DNA of 64,000 nt from Candidimonas humi (GCF_019166065.1 NZ_JAHTBN010000005.1:1-64000); one strand, 5' to 3'; positions 23,301 to 32,115 are shown, numbered from the stretch's first letter. The notes: generated by a model not told the origin, from the letters alone. Numbers and translations are program-made.

Positions 23301-23503
23301 TCCAGCGGCTGGGCCACGCTGGAGGCCATGATCTCGGGGTTGCCGCCCGGCAGCTTGGCGGTTACCTGGATGGTGGGGAAGTCGACCTGCGGCAGCGGCG
23401 CGACGGGCAGCAGCGGGAAGACCGCCGCTCCCAGCAGGAACAGCGCCACCGCCAGCAGCGAGGTGCCGATCGGGCGCTTGATGAAATTGGCGGAGATGCT
23501 CAC
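20315..23503 (-). CDS. RND multidrug efflux permease (HAE1, MdtB/MdtC-like)
   Basis: A 1062-residue trimeric inner-membrane pump of the drug/proton antiporter class. It opens with SANFIKRPIGTSLLAVALFLLG and has the two tandem halves, each with a large periplasmic loop. The proton-relay Asp-Asp pair is present in VGFVVDDAIVMLENIYRHIEDG (TM4). PQVDFPTIQVTAKLPG and LERQFSLISGLTQMTS are typical of MdtB/MdtC/MuxB proteins. Only one permease is encoded here, so it likely works as a homotrimer. Its ATG overlaps the adaptor stop by 4 bp. The C-terminal tail is highly basic. Confidence 0.95.
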   Translation of the reverse strand: MSISANFIKRPIGTSLLAVALFLLGAAVFPLLPVAPLPQVDFPTIQVTAKLPGGNPEIMASSVAQPLERQFSLISGLTQMTSVSALGQAQITLQFSLSRDIDGAALDVQSAINAATGQLPPNLPTPPTFRKINPADASIMILSVQSDALPITKVNDYADNIIAQQLSQIEGVGLVNIFGQLKPAVRIQVDPDKLSAMGLSMEDIRGVIADTTVNAPKGTIDGRKQSFTVYTNDQILSADPWNDVVIAYRNGTPIRIKDIGRAIAGPEDAKQAAWAFAGRAAPPGEAAIDGRSLVVGITKQPGANVIATVNRIKAALPRLEASIPTSVHVTTLIDRTQNIRASVHEVELTLLLSIALVVGVIFVFLRSVPATLIPSATVPLALLGTVAIMYVLGFSLDNLSLMALTIAVGFVVDDAIVMLENIYRHIEDGMSPMEAAYKGAGEIGFTIVSISVSLIAVFIPLLLMGGIVGRLFREFAITVTLTIVVSVLVSLTLTPMLCSRFLKDHHKESHGRIYQFFERGFDKLLDGYRRGLNLVLRHQFLTLCSFLLTLAATVLLFIVIPKGFFPQQDTGYIFGFAESAQDTSFSAMNQRMMKLADVLRKDPDIMQIGMSSNQPTFNTGRYFISLKPKEDGRKVSADEVINRLRPKLAQVEGIRLFLQAGQDINVGGRLSRTQYQYTLTDANLDELNTWAPRVLDRLKQLPQLADVASDQQNSAATATVTIDRARASSFGITPQLIDDTIYDAIGQRQVAQYFTQINSYHVVLEVTPRLQQDPNLFSKLYITSPLTKQQVPLSTFVKVDTTKTGYLSISHQSQFPAVTISFNLAPGVALGQAVTAIQNATNAMNLPQALTSSFQGTAKAFGESLATQPYLIAAALVAVYIVLGLLYESYIHPLTILSTLPSAGVGALLILMANGYDLTVIALIGIILLIGIVKKNGIMMIDFALSAERQLGLEPKEAIYQACLLRFRPIMMTTMCALLSGLPLMLGHGAGSELRRPLGYAMVGGLILSQAMTLFTTPVIYLYLDRAHYWYMRRKKARQARKLRKARQEARNAPHLQERPGE

Positions 23504-24672
23504 TTCGATTGCTCCGCCGCGGCGGCCATGTCCTGCACCTTAGTCACGTGTATGCCCGGGCGCAGCTTGTATTGCCCGTCGACCACGACGCGCTGGCCGG
23601 CGGCCAGGCCCTTGTCGACCACCGCGATGCCGTCCTGGATGACGACTACGTGCACGTATTGCAGATGCACGATGTCCTTGTCGTCCAGCACATAGGCATA
23701 GGTGCCTTCGGGGCCGCGCTGTATGGCCTCGTCGGGTATGGCCAGCGCCTGCTTGCGCACGCCCAGGTACAGGCGCGCATTGACGTATTGGCCGGGCCAC
23801 ATGTCATGCACCGGGTTGGGAAAGCTGGCTTTCAACTGTATGGTGCCGGTGCTGGTGTCTATCTGGTTGTTGAGCAGCAGCAGGCTGCCGTGGCCCAGTG
23901 GCTGCGGGCTGTTGCGGGCGTAGGCGTCCACCTGCAGCGGGCTTGGGCTGGCGCGCATCGCGTGGTTGATGTCGACGAAGGAATCTTCGGGCAGCGTGAA
24001 CACCACCCCGATGGGGTCGACCTGGTTGATCACCACCAGCCCCCCCGCGTCGGCCGCGTGGACGATGTTGCCGGGATCCACCAGGCGCGCGCCCACCCGG
24101 CCGCTGATGGGCGCGGTGATGCGGGTGTAGCTGAGCTGGGTGCGCGCGGAATTGATCTGCGCGTCGTCGGCCTGCACGGCAGCCTCGAGCTGGGCGACCT
24201 GGGCGCGCTGCGTGTCCAGGGTCTGGCGCGTGGCGGCGTCCTGCTTGACCAGGTCGGCATAGCGCCGCAGGTCCAGGCGGGCATTGGCAAGCTGGGCCTG
24301 GTCCTTGGCCTTCTGCGCCACGGCGGCATCCAGTTGCGCCTGCTCGGTGCGCGGATCGATCTGCGCGATCAACTGTCCGGCGGCGACATCCTGGCCTTCC
24401 TTGAAGCCGACGCGGTCGAGCTGGCCGTCGATACGCGTGTGCACCGTGACGCTGTGCAGCGCAGTAACAGTGCCCACGCCGTTGAGGTAAATAGGCACGT
24501 CCTGCTGCTTGACGGCGGTGACGGTGGCCTGCACGGGGGCATTGGAGGCCTGCGGCCGCGGTTGCGCGTCGCTGCCGTGGCGGCTCAGGAACCAGACGAT
24601 GGCGCCCAGCACGATCAGTACCGGCAGGCCGGTGGTCAGCATGGAACGTCGCGTGGAGGAAATCTTGCTCAT
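23500..24672 (-). CDS. RND periplasmic adaptor (membrane fusion protein, MdtA-like)
   Basis: A 390-residue adaptor. A single N-terminal membrane anchor (LPVLIVLGAIVWFLSR) precedes a lipoyl half-motif (GVGTVTALHSVTVHTRIDGQL), an alpha-helical hairpin (~100-180), the second lipoyl half (YTRITAPISGRVG), and the beta-barrel and membrane-proximal domains. It bridges the RND pump and outer-membrane channel. It overlaps both neighbouring genes by 4 bp (ATGA-type), showing a tightly coupled channel-adaptor-pump operon. Confidence 0.94.
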   Translation of the reverse strand: MSKISSTRRSMLTTGLPVLIVLGAIVWFLSRHGSDAQPRPQASNAPVQATVTAVKQQDVPIYLNGVGTVTALHSVTVHTRIDGQLDRVGFKEGQDVAAGQLIAQIDPRTEQAQLDAAVAQKAKDQAQLANARLDLRRYADLVKQDAATRQTLDTQRAQVAQLEAAVQADDAQINSARTQLSYTRITAPISGRVGARLVDPGNIVHAADAGGLVVINQVDPIGVVFTLPEDSFVDINHAMRASPSPLQVDAYARNSPQPLGHGSLLLLNNQIDTSTGTIQLKASFPNPVHDMWPGQYVNARLYLGVRKQALAIPDEAIQRGPEGTYAYVLDDKDIVHLQYVHVVVIQDGIAVVDKGLAAGQRVVVDGQYKLRPGIHVTKVQDMAAAAEQSK

Positions 24673-26198
24673 GAGGCTTTACTCGGATTCTCGGGGTTCT
24701 GGGCGTTCTTGGCATCGGCCGCGGAGTTCTCGGCGGCGCGCGGCGGCTCGATCTGCGCGGCGTTCCAGCCGCCGCCCACGGCCTTGACCAGGGCCACGCT
24801 GGCGACCAATTGGCGCCCGCGTAGCTGCACCAGGCTGCGTTCGGCGCTGAGCGCCAGGGTCTGGGCGGTGATCACATTCAGGTAGACGCTGGTGCCGGCC
24901 CGGTACTGGGCCAGCGCCAGGCGCTCGGCCAGTTGCGCCGAGTCCACTGCTTGTTTTTGCGCCAGCGCTTCGTCGCGCAGGACGCGCAGTGTGGCGAGAT
25001 TGTCCTCGACTTCCTGGAAGCCGCCCAGCACTGTCTGCTTGTATTGAGCCACCGCCGCATCGTAGGCGGCGATGGCTTCGTCGCTATGGGCTTTGCGCAG
25101 GCCGCCGTCGAACAGGGTCTGGGCCAAGGCTGCGCCCAGGGCCCAGACGCGTCCCGGGACGTCGAACCACTGCACGAAGGAGCCCGAGCTGTAGCCGCCG
25201 GAGGCGCTGAGCATAAGTGCGGGGAAGTAGGCGGCGCGAGCTACGCCGATATTGGCGTTGGCGGCGGCCGCACGGCGTTCGGCGCCTGCGATGTCGGGGC
25301 GCCGTTCCAGCAGTTGGCTGGGCACGCCGGTGGGCGTCTCGGGCAGGCGTATCGGCAGGTCCAGCGTTCCGCCGGGGGGGCCGGACAGCGCGGGCAGGGA
25401 GAAGTCGGCTGGCGCCTTGCCGACGAGTATGGCCAGGGCGTGCTCGAGCTGGCTGCGCTGCGCCTGCAAGTCGATGGCTTGCGCCTGGGTGGAACTGAGC
25501 TGGTTCTGCGCCAGGGCCACGTCCGAGCGCAGTGCCACGCCCGAGGCGTATTGGCTCTGGGTCAGTTGCAGCGCGCGCCGGTAGGCGGCGAGGGTGCGGG
25601 TATAGAGATCGAGCTGCAGGTCGGTGACGCGCAGCTGTATATAGTCTTGCGCCACGGTGGCCTGGATGCTGAGGCGCGCGGCCGCCAGGTCGGCGGCGCT
25701 GGCCTGGCTGGCTGCTTCGCCGGCCTGGACGCTGCGCCGTATGCCGCCCCAGAGGTCGGGTTCCCAGCCGGCGGTCAGGCCGACGGAATAGGTGTTGCCG
25801 AGCTTGAGGCCGTTGGTATTGGTCTGGGCGCGTTCGGCGCCCACGCCGGCGCCCAGGGTGGGCCAGAAGCTGGCGCGCGCGGCGGCCGCGGCGGCTTGCG
25901 CCTGGCGATACTGGGCCTGGGCTTGCTGGATGTTCTGGTTGGCGGTGTCGGCCTGGGTGATGAGGCGGTCGAGGGTAGGGTCGCCGTAGGCTGTCCACCA
26001 GTCGCTGTGGCCATCGATGTGGCTGGGGCTGGCGCTTTTCCAGGGGCCCGCTTCTTTGTAGGCGGCGGGGATGTGCATGGCCGGGCGCACGTAGTCGGGG
26101 CCGACGGCGCAGCCGGCCAGCGCGACGGCGGCGGCCGCGCAGGCCAGGCCGCGGCCTTGTCGCGCCCAGGCGTATTGCAACTTCGGGGGAAAAAGCAT
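24669..26198 (-). CDS. Outer-membrane efflux channel lipoprotein (NodT/OprM family)
   Basis: A 509-residue outer-membrane factor. The signal sequence ends in the lipobox VALAGC, Cys30 being the lipidation site, followed by AVGPDYVRP, typical of NodT-type channels. Two homologous repeats form the TolC-like barrel and alpha-helical tunnel. It is the first gene of the five-gene operon channel-adaptor-pump-regulator-kinase. The channel gene coming first is somewhat unusual for MdtABC-type operons. Upstream lies AT-rich DNA and then two copies of the dispersed repeat. Confidence 0.93.
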   Translation of the reverse strand: MLFPPKLQYAWARQGRGLACAAAAVALAGCAVGPDYVRPAMHIPAAYKEAGPWKSASPSHIDGHSDWWTAYGDPTLDRLITQADTANQNIQQAQAQYRQAQAAAAAARASFWPTLGAGVGAERAQTNTNGLKLGNTYSVGLTAGWEPDLWGGIRRSVQAGEAASQASAADLAAARLSIQATVAQDYIQLRVTDLQLDLYTRTLAAYRRALQLTQSQYASGVALRSDVALAQNQLSSTQAQAIDLQAQRSQLEHALAILVGKAPADFSLPALSGPPGGTLDLPIRLPETPTGVPSQLLERRPDIAGAERRAAAANANIGVARAAYFPALMLSASGGYSSGSFVQWFDVPGRVWALGAALAQTLFDGGLRKAHSDEAIAAYDAAVAQYKQTVLGGFQEVEDNLATLRVLRDEALAQKQAVDSAQLAERLALAQYRAGTSVYLNVITAQTLALSAERSLVQLRGRQLVASVALVKAVGGGWNAAQIEPPRAAENSAADAKNAQNPENPSKAS

Positions 26199-26482
26199 AA
26201 GGAGAGCTGCGGGCGAATTTGCAAGGGTTGGAGTAAGGGCCGGCGGCAGTCCGGAGGGGACGTGGCCGCCACCAAAATATCCAAGACTTTACGCTTTGTT
26301 GCAGGACTTGGGGCTGTCTCGAATATGACAATTTTGTCAGTTTGGGCTTGGTGTCGGGGGTGTTTTTGCAGGGATTTTGGTTGGGCGCTCCTTTTGTTTT
26401 GTTTTTGTGGTGATGGCTGGGGGCTTGGCTTGTCGCCTGGAATTGGGGTTGGCCGAGATTGCCCATCGGCTGGCGGGGCCTG
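26199..26482. other. AT-rich spacer upstream of the efflux operon
   Basis: No gene. Around 26270-26420 the sequence becomes T-rich on the plus strand (long runs of TTTTG words). This is the probable promoter area for the minus-strand efflux operon. The two-component system encoded at the operon's end probably binds here, but I could not define an unambiguous direct repeat. Confidence 0.35.
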
Positions 26483-26596
26483 TGCATCGCCGGTTCGGGT
26501 TCTTGACCCGCGGCCTGGAACGGGGCGCCTCCCTCCAGTGCGATACCCCACGCACTTCCGGGAGGCGCCCCGTTCCCTCCGCTACTGGTGTAGACG
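26483..26596 (-). repeat. Dispersed ~113-bp palindromic repeat, copy 1
   Basis: Matches copies at 26655, 28083, 32003 and 32213. The core is a perfect 17-bp stem (GGAACGGGGCGCCTCCC with its complement) enclosing a 6-bp inner stem, here AGTGCG/CGCACT. The conserved apical loop reads ATACCCCA on this strand. Flanks CGTCTAC at one end and GCGATGCA at the other are also shared. Orientation is opposite to copies 3-5. Confidence 0.9.
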
Positions 26597-26654
26597 GTTG
26601 GTGGGACAAGGCAGGGATTTTTGCTTTTCGAGGATTTGATGGCCTCGATGTTTG

Positions 26655-26767
26655 TGCGTCGCTGGTCCGGGTTCTTGGTCCGCGGCCTGGAACGGGGCGC
26701 CTCCCTCCGGTGCGATACCCCACGCACCTCCGGGAGGTGCCCCGTTCCCTCCGCTACCGGTGAGACG
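26655..26767 (-). repeat. Dispersed ~113-bp palindromic repeat, copy 2
   Basis: Same orientation as copy 1, starting 172 bp from it. The outer stem has a single T/G change (GGAGGTGCCCC arm); the inner stem is GGTGCG/CGCACC. The interval between copies 1 and 2 also contains shared words near the element ends, suggesting tandem duplication of element plus flank. It lies about 250 bp upstream of the aldo/keto reductase start. Confidence 0.9.
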
Positions 26768-27014
26768 GTTGGTGGGATGGGGGGCGTGTGGGCTGGATGT
26801 GGCGGCCGGGCGGCCGCCACGTGCTGCGCTGTGCACTTTATGTGCTATTTTAATTTTCGGGGCCCGGCCGGGTGGTGTGCCCCGGATCGGACCAGCTCTT
26901 GCGCGGGCTTCCGATCCGGGGCGCCGCGGCCGGCGCCGCGATTCGATCAACTCGCTGCGCGCGCTTGGCGGCCGATACGGCCCGTGCCGCGCGCATTGCA
27001 CATCGGGGAATGCC

Positions 27015-28025
27015 ATGCAATACCGCCGTCTGGGCAAAAGCAATCTGAAAGTATCGGCCCTGTGCCTGGGGACCATGATGTTCGCCGGCCCGACCGACGA
27101 GAAGGAGGCGGGCAGCATCGTCGCCTCGGCTGCCGAACACGGTATCAACTTTATCGACACGGCCGACGTCTACAACAAAGGCGCTTCGGAAGAAATGGTC
27201 GGCAGATTGCTGGCCGGGCAGCGTCATGAGTGGGTGCTGGCGACCAAGCTGGGCAATCCCATGGGCAAGAAGCCCAACGAATCGAACTACTCGCGCAGCT
27301 GGATGATGCGCGAAGTCGACAACAGCCTGCGCCGCCTCGGCGCTGACTACATCGACATCCTGTACATGCACCGCGATTTCCACGAAGAAAATCTGGAAGA
27401 GCCGCTGCGTGCGATGGGCGACCTGATCGCTGCGGGCAAGCTGCGCTACTACGGCATTTCCAATTTCCGCGGCTGGCGTATCGCGGAAGTCATACGCCTG
27501 TGCGAAAAGCTCAATGTCCCGGCGCCGATTGCGTGCCAGCCCTATTACAACTTGTTGAACCGCGGGCCGGAAGTGGAAATCCTGCCGGCCTGCGCTCATT
27601 ACGGATTGGGCGTTGTGTCGTACAGCCCCATCGCGCGCGGCGTGCTTACCGGCAAGTATCAGCCGGGCCAGCCGCCCGCGCCCGAAACGCGCGCGGCGCG
27701 CGGCGACAGGCGCATTCTCCAGACCGAGTTCAAGGAAGAATCGCTGCTGATCGCGCAGAAGCTGGCGCAGCATTGCGAGACTCGCGGCATCAAGCCCGGG
27801 CATTTCGCCACCGCCTGGGTGCTGGCCAACCAGCATATCAGCGCCGTCATCGCCGGCCCGCGCACGCTGGCGCAGATGGAAGACTATTACCCCGCCGTGG
27901 ATGTGGCCATCTCCGCCGAGGAAGAGGCCCTGGTCGACAGCCTGGTCACGCCGGGCCATGCCTCGGCCGCAGGCTACAACGACCCGAACTATCCCTTCTT
28001 CGGCCGCCTGAGGGCCGCAGCCTAG
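27015..28025 (+). CDS. Aldo/keto reductase
   Basis: A 336-residue (beta/alpha)8 NADP(H)-dependent oxidoreductase. The catalytic tetrad is visible: Asp in INFIDTADVY, Tyr in the same block, Lys in WVLATKLG, and His in ILYMHRDF. SNFRGW and the C-terminal VIAGPRTLAQMEDY (NADP phosphate-binding) are also present. It resembles the YghZ/Gpr and YajO-type groups. GGGGAA five bases upstream supports the ATG. It is flanked by repeats on both sides, in inverted orientation (copies 1-2 left, copy 3 right). Substrate unknown. Confidence 0.9.
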   Translation: MQYRRLGKSNLKVSALCLGTMMFAGPTDEKEAGSIVASAAEHGINFIDTADVYNKGASEEMVGRLLAGQRHEWVLATKLGNPMGKKPNESNYSRSWMMREVDNSLRRLGADYIDILYMHRDFHEENLEEPLRAMGDLIAAGKLRYYGISNFRGWRIAEVIRLCEKLNVPAPIACQPYYNLLNRGPEVEILPACAHYGLGVVSYSPIARGVLTGKYQPGQPPAPETRAARGDRRILQTEFKEESLLIAQKLAQHCETRGIKPGHFATAWVLANQHISAVIAGPRTLAQMEDYYPAVDVAISAEEEALVDSLVTPGHASAAGYNDPNYPFFGRLRAAA

Positions 28026-28082
28026 CAAGCTTCTTGCAGGATCCTCAGTCGCGCTGGACTAGCCGCCCGTCGTGCCCTCGCT

Positions 28083-28195
28083 CGTCTACAACAGTAGCGG
28101 AGGGAATGGGGCGCCTCCCGGAGGTGCGTGGGGTATCGCACCGCAGGGAGGTGCCCCTTCCAGGCCGTGGCCCGAGAACCCGGCCCGGCGACGCA
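28083..28195 (+). repeat. Dispersed ~113-bp palindromic repeat, copy 3
   Basis: Lies between the convergent aldo/keto reductase and LysR genes. Outer stem GGAATGGGGCGCCTCCC pairs with GGGAGGTGCCCC-TTCC, carrying one wobble-type change and one base deletion. The inner stem is GGTGCG/CGCACC with loop TGGGGTAT. Confidence 0.9.
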
Positions 28196-28219
28196 CGAAT
28201 CCGCAAGCCCGCCACATGC

Positions 28220-29128
28220 TCAGGACCCCAGCTCCGCGGCCAGGAAATCTACGAACGCCCGAATGCGGTTCGAGAGCTGGTGGCGTTGCGCATACACGGC
28301 ATAGATATCCGCTTCCGGGGTTTCATAGTCCGGAAGCACCACCACCAATCGCCCGTCCGCGAGATGCTCCTGGATATCCCATTCCGCGCGCATCAATATG
28401 CCGTGCCCGTCCAAGGCCCATTTCACGGCGATCTCTCCATCGTTGGTCGTCAGATTGCCATTGATGCGTATGGTCTCGGTCCTGCGGGAAGCGCCGCGCC
28501 CGCTCGACAGCCGCCAGATCCCATAGGCCTCGTCGCCCTGGCGGATGCCGATGCAATTGTGCGCCGCCAGGTCGTGCGGCGTGGCCGGTGTGCCGTGCCG
28601 GCCAAGATAGGACGGCGAGGCGCATAACAGCCTGCGGTTCGGCGCGAGCCGCCGGGCGACGACGCGCGCATCGGGCGGCGCGCCAAACCGGATGCACACA
28701 TCGAAGGTATCGTCGGTGAGCGGCGGGGGCGTCACGGAGAGCTGAAGCTGGACCGATACTTGAGGGTACAGCGCCACGAAACGGGAGATGCACGGCGCGA
28801 TATGGCTGCGCCCGAAGCCCAGGGTGGCGTTGACGCGCAGCAGCCCTGTCGGATGCTTTTGCGCACCCCCAAGCAATTCTCCCAGCGCGTCGATTTCATC
28901 GAGAATGCGGCGCGCATGTTCGATGTACACCTCTCCCTCCGGCGTGAGCATCATGCGGCGGGTCGTCCGATTCACCAATGGCACCCCGGCCCGCTTCTCC
29001 ATTTGCGCAAGCCGCTTGCTTACGGCGGCGGGAGTGAGTCCCAGTTCGCGGGCGGCCGCACTCAGGCTGCCGGAGGCGGCGAGTATCGAGAAAAACCCCA
29101 GATCGGCGGGCTGTACGGAATCAGTCAC
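28220..29128 (-). CDS. LysR family regulator, DmlR-like
   Basis: A 302-residue LysR protein. The helix-turn-helix is at ~10-65 (FFSILAASGSLSAAARELGLTPAAVSKRLAQME in two blocks; then NRTTRRMMLTPEGE). The effector domain includes LRVNATLGFGRSHIAP and DVCIRFGAPPDARVVARRLAPNRR, features of the DmlR/YafC-like group. It is divergently transcribed from a tartrate/D-malate dehydrogenase gene, the same arrangement as dmlR-dmlA in E. coli, so it is probably the activator of that gene. The 113-bp divergent spacer contains AT-rich words and GTGAATTCAAG. Confidence 0.9.
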   Translation of the reverse strand: MTDSVQPADLGFFSILAASGSLSAAARELGLTPAAVSKRLAQMEKRAGVPLVNRTTRRMMLTPEGEVYIEHARRILDEIDALGELLGGAQKHPTGLLRVNATLGFGRSHIAPCISRFVALYPQVSVQLQLSVTPPPLTDDTFDVCIRFGAPPDARVVARRLAPNRRLLCASPSYLGRHGTPATPHDLAAHNCIGIRQGDEAYGIWRLSSGRGASRRTETIRINGNLTTNDGEIAVKWALDGHGILMRAEWDIQEHLADGRLVVVLPDYETPEADIYAVYAQRHQLSNRIRAFVDFLAAELGS

Positions 29129-29241
29129 GGTTTTATCTGTGAATTCAAGTTAATGATGCTTTGAGAGCACCAGTGGTTATTAAATCAGAATTTTAGGTAG
29201 AGTTCGGCCGTGGGGCTTTTATCAATCCCAAAGGTCGAGAA

Positions 29242-30324
29242 ATGAAGACATACCGCATAGCAACCATCCCCGGGGATGGCATCGGCAAGGAAGTCATCCC
29301 GGCGGGCAAGGCCTTGCTGGAAACCCTGGCCGGAACGACGCAGGGCTTTACGTTCGAATTCGAGGATTTCGACTGGGGCGCCGATTACTACCGCGCGCAC
29401 GGAATCATGATGCCTGCAGACGGGCTCGATGCCTTGCGTGGCAAGGATGCGATTCTCTTCGGCTCGGCCGGCGATCCGGATGTCCCCGACCACATCACGC
29501 TGTGGGGGCTGCGCCTGAAGATCTGCCAGGGCCTGGACCAGTATGCCAATGTGCGCCCGACCCGCATCCTGCCGGGTATCGATGCGCCGCTGAAACGCTG
29601 TGGGCCGGCGGACTTGAACTGGGTCATAGTCCGCGAAAATTCCGAAGGCGAATATTCGGGCGTCGGCGGCCGGGTGCACCAGGGCCAGCCTATCGAGGCG
29701 GCCACGGACGTATCCATACTCACACGCGCCGGCGTCGAGCGCATCATGCGCTTCGCGTTCCGCTTGGCTCAATCCCGCCCGCGCAAGCTGCTCACAGTCG
29801 TCACCAAGAGCAATGCGCAGCGCCACGCCATGGTCATGTGGGACGAGATCGCCCAGCAAATTGCGCGTGAGTTTCCCGACGTCAAATGGGACAAGGAACT
29901 CGTCGATGCAGCCACCGCGCGCATGGTCAACCGTCCGGCAAGCCTGGATACCATTGTTGCAACCAACCTGCATGCCGATATTCTCAGCGACCTCGCCGCG
30001 GCGCTCGCAGGCAGCCTCGGCATCGCGCCGACCGGCAATATTGATCCCGAACGCCGTTATCCATCGATGTTCGAGCCCATACACGGCTCGGCGTTCGACA
30101 TCATGGGAAAAGGCCTGGCAAATCCGATCGGTACTTTCTGGTCGGTAGTAATGCTGCTCGAGCATCTGGGCGAGACGCAGGCCGCCGCGCATGTAATGCG
30201 CGCTATCGAGAAAGTCACGGCGGATCCCGCGCTGCACACTCGCGACCTGGGCGGCATTGCGACGACCGCGCAGGTGACTGCGGCGATGTGCGAGCTTGTG
30301 GGCAAGGCAGCCGTCGCCGCATAA
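29242..30324 (+). CDS. dmlA: Tartrate dehydrogenase / D-malate dehydrogenase (decarboxylating)
   Basis: A 360-residue member of the isocitrate/isopropylmalate dehydrogenase family, which oxidises D-malate to pyruvate plus CO2, or tartrate, with NAD+. It opens with IATIPGDGIGKEVIPAG. VRENSEGEYSGVGGR carries substrate-binding residues. The metal-binding signature is at NLHADILSDLAAALAGSLGIAPTGNI (two adjoining blocks). AGAAATG-type translational context supports the start. The dehydrogenase and the MFS carrier downstream form a tartrate/D-malate use module. Confidence 0.9.
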   Translation: MKTYRIATIPGDGIGKEVIPAGKALLETLAGTTQGFTFEFEDFDWGADYYRAHGIMMPADGLDALRGKDAILFGSAGDPDVPDHITLWGLRLKICQGLDQYANVRPTRILPGIDAPLKRCGPADLNWVIVRENSEGEYSGVGGRVHQGQPIEAATDVSILTRAGVERIMRFAFRLAQSRPRKLLTVVTKSNAQRHAMVMWDEIAQQIAREFPDVKWDKELVDAATARMVNRPASLDTIVATNLHADILSDLAAALAGSLGIAPTGNIDPERRYPSMFEPIHGSAFDIMGKGLANPIGTFWSVVMLLEHLGETQAAAHVMRAIEKVTADPALHTRDLGGIATTAQVTAAMCELVGKAAVAA

Positions 30325-30606
30325 ACGGCGGCATGGCTGTGCAGAAGTCTTCGACGATGCCGGTCCGGGCGTTGGCATGGTCGCAGCGGCCGAATCGTAT
30401 GCCGGAATAGGGTGGGTATCCCCTGCAGGCGGCTTGGGCAAGCACATCTTGCATGTCGCCGGCTGCCGCATGCCCGGCCGATCCAAGGCGATCCCACGGA
30501 GCGCTCTGGGGCGACTCCCGGCATCGTGGCCGCGCTGCACATCCGGAAATCCTGCAAGTCCAGGCAAAGACAGGATCGGAAACCAATTTTCATGGAGGAG
30601 AGACAC

Positions 30607-31917
30607 ATGCAATCTGAAATTGAATCCCGGGTATCCCGGAAGCTGATGTGGCACATCATTCCGTTCGTGATGCTGCTTTATTTCGTCAGCTTCCTGGATC
30701 GTGTCAACGTGGGCTTTGCCGCAATGACCATGAACAAGGAAATCGGGCTGACGCCGGCCGCGTTCGGCCTCGGCGGCGGCCTGTTCTTTATCGGGTACTT
30801 TCTGTTCGAAGTTCCGTCCAACCTGATTCTGCATAAAGTAGGCGCAAGAATCTGGATCGCGCGAGTCATGATCACTTGGGGGCTCGTGTCCGCCGCCTCG
30901 GCGTGGACTGCGGGTCCGATAAGTTTCTACAGCCTGCGTTTTCTGCTCGGCGTGGCCGAGGCCGGCTTCTTCCCGGGCATCATCCTCTACCTGAGCCTCT
31001 GGTTCCCAGTCAAGCAAAGGGCCGCGGCCACGGCATGGTTCATGGCTGCCGCGCCATTGTCCACCGCTCTCGGTTCCCCGATCTCGGGCGCGATCATGCA
31101 ATTGCCATCCGTATTCGGCTTTTCCGATTGGCAGCTTTTATATGTCATCGAGGCCATACCCGCGATCGTGCTGGGGTTCGTCGTATTGCGGCGCCTGGTC
31201 GACACGCCCGCGCAAGCCTCGTGGCTGAATGCACAGGAGCGGGACTGGCTGCTTGCGCAGATGCAGACAGAGGCCGGCCAGCGCGCGGCGCACTCCGACC
31301 ATGTCGTCGGCGTGTGGAAAGCCTTGCGCGAGCCCCGGGTGCTGGTGCTGGCCTTGATCTATTTCGGCACCTCGGCGGGCCTCTACACCCTGGGCCTGTG
31401 GGCCCCCTTGATGATTCGCCGCTTCGGCTTCGACGCCCTGCACACCGGCTTCATCAACGCAATTCCCAGCGTGGCCGCGATCATCGGGATGATCCTGTGG
31501 GCGCGTCATTCGGATCGCCGCGAAGAGCGAACCTGGCATGTCGTCATCCCGTGCGCGCTTGCGTGCATCGGCTTTATTTTTGCGGGCCGCGCCGACACCG
31601 CCCTCATGATCGTGCTGGCCCTGGTCATCGTCAACGTCGGTATCAGCGCAGCCAAGCCTCCGCTATGGGCCATGCCCAGCATGTTCCTGTCCGGCGCCGG
31701 CGCCGCGGCGGGCATCGCGGCGATCAATTCGATCGGCAATCTGGGCGGCTTCTTCGGCCCGGCCGTGATCGGCTGGCTGAAGCAGAGCACCGGCGGCTAT
31801 GCGGCGGGACTTTATGTCGTGGCTGCGCTGCTTGCCGTTTCCGCCATCATGACGCTGATACTGAGCCGCAGGCCCGGTCGCGGCTCCATCGCGAGCCCCG
31901 TCGGCAGCAACCATTGA
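30607..31917 (+). CDS. ttuB: MFS transporter, anion/cation symporter type (tartrate carrier-like)
   Basis: A 436-residue, 12-helix carrier of the ACS subfamily (TtuB/PhT group). The N-terminus has the typical KLMWHIIPFVMLLYFVSFLDRVNVGFA (two blocks), with the Asp-Arg-Val-Asn signature. EVPSNLILHKVGAR forms the loop after TM2, and LGVAEAGFFPGIILYLSLW is the TM4-5 motif. GGAGGAGA seven bases upstream supports the ATG. The gene follows the dehydrogenase by 282 bp on the same strand. The spacer between them holds no gene. Confidence 0.88.
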   Translation: MQSEIESRVSRKLMWHIIPFVMLLYFVSFLDRVNVGFAAMTMNKEIGLTPAAFGLGGGLFFIGYFLFEVPSNLILHKVGARIWIARVMITWGLVSAASAWTAGPISFYSLRFLLGVAEAGFFPGIILYLSLWFPVKQRAAATAWFMAAAPLSTALGSPISGAIMQLPSVFGFSDWQLLYVIEAIPAIVLGFVVLRRLVDTPAQASWLNAQERDWLLAQMQTEAGQRAAHSDHVVGVWKALREPRVLVLALIYFGTSAGLYTLGLWAPLMIRRFGFDALHTGFINAIPSVAAIIGMILWARHSDRREERTWHVVIPCALACIGFIFAGRADTALMIVLALVIVNVGISAAKPPLWAMPSMFLSGAGAAAGIAAINSIGNLGGFFGPAVIGWLKQSTGGYAAGLYVVAALLAVSAIMTLILSRRPGRGSIASPVGSNH

Positions 31918-32002
31918 GCCGGGCGCCGAAGCGAGACGCACCTATCTCCGAAAAAGAATGCGGCCCCAGCCGCGTTGAAAAGCGTCCCCGCTCCCCCTCG
32001 CT

Positions 32003-32115
32003 CGTCTACAACAGTAGCGGAGGGAATGGGGCGCCTCCCGGAGGTGCGTGGGGTATCGCACCGCAGGGAGGCGCCCCATTCCAGGCCGCGGCCCAAGAAC
32101 CTAGCTGGGCGACGC
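32003..32115 (+). repeat. Dispersed ~113-bp palindromic repeat, copy 4
   Basis: The most regular copy. Perfect 17-bp arms lie at 32023-32039 and 32066-32082, with inner 6-bp stem GGTGCG (32043-32048) / CGCACC (32057-32062) and loop TGGGGTAT. It follows the MFS carrier gene by 85 bp and could also act as a 3' transcript stabiliser or terminator. Confidence 0.92.

Noticed and set aside
30325..30606. Possible gene remnant between dmlA and the MFS carrier
   Set aside because: A short frame runs through, but no segment resembles a known tartrate-pathway protein.
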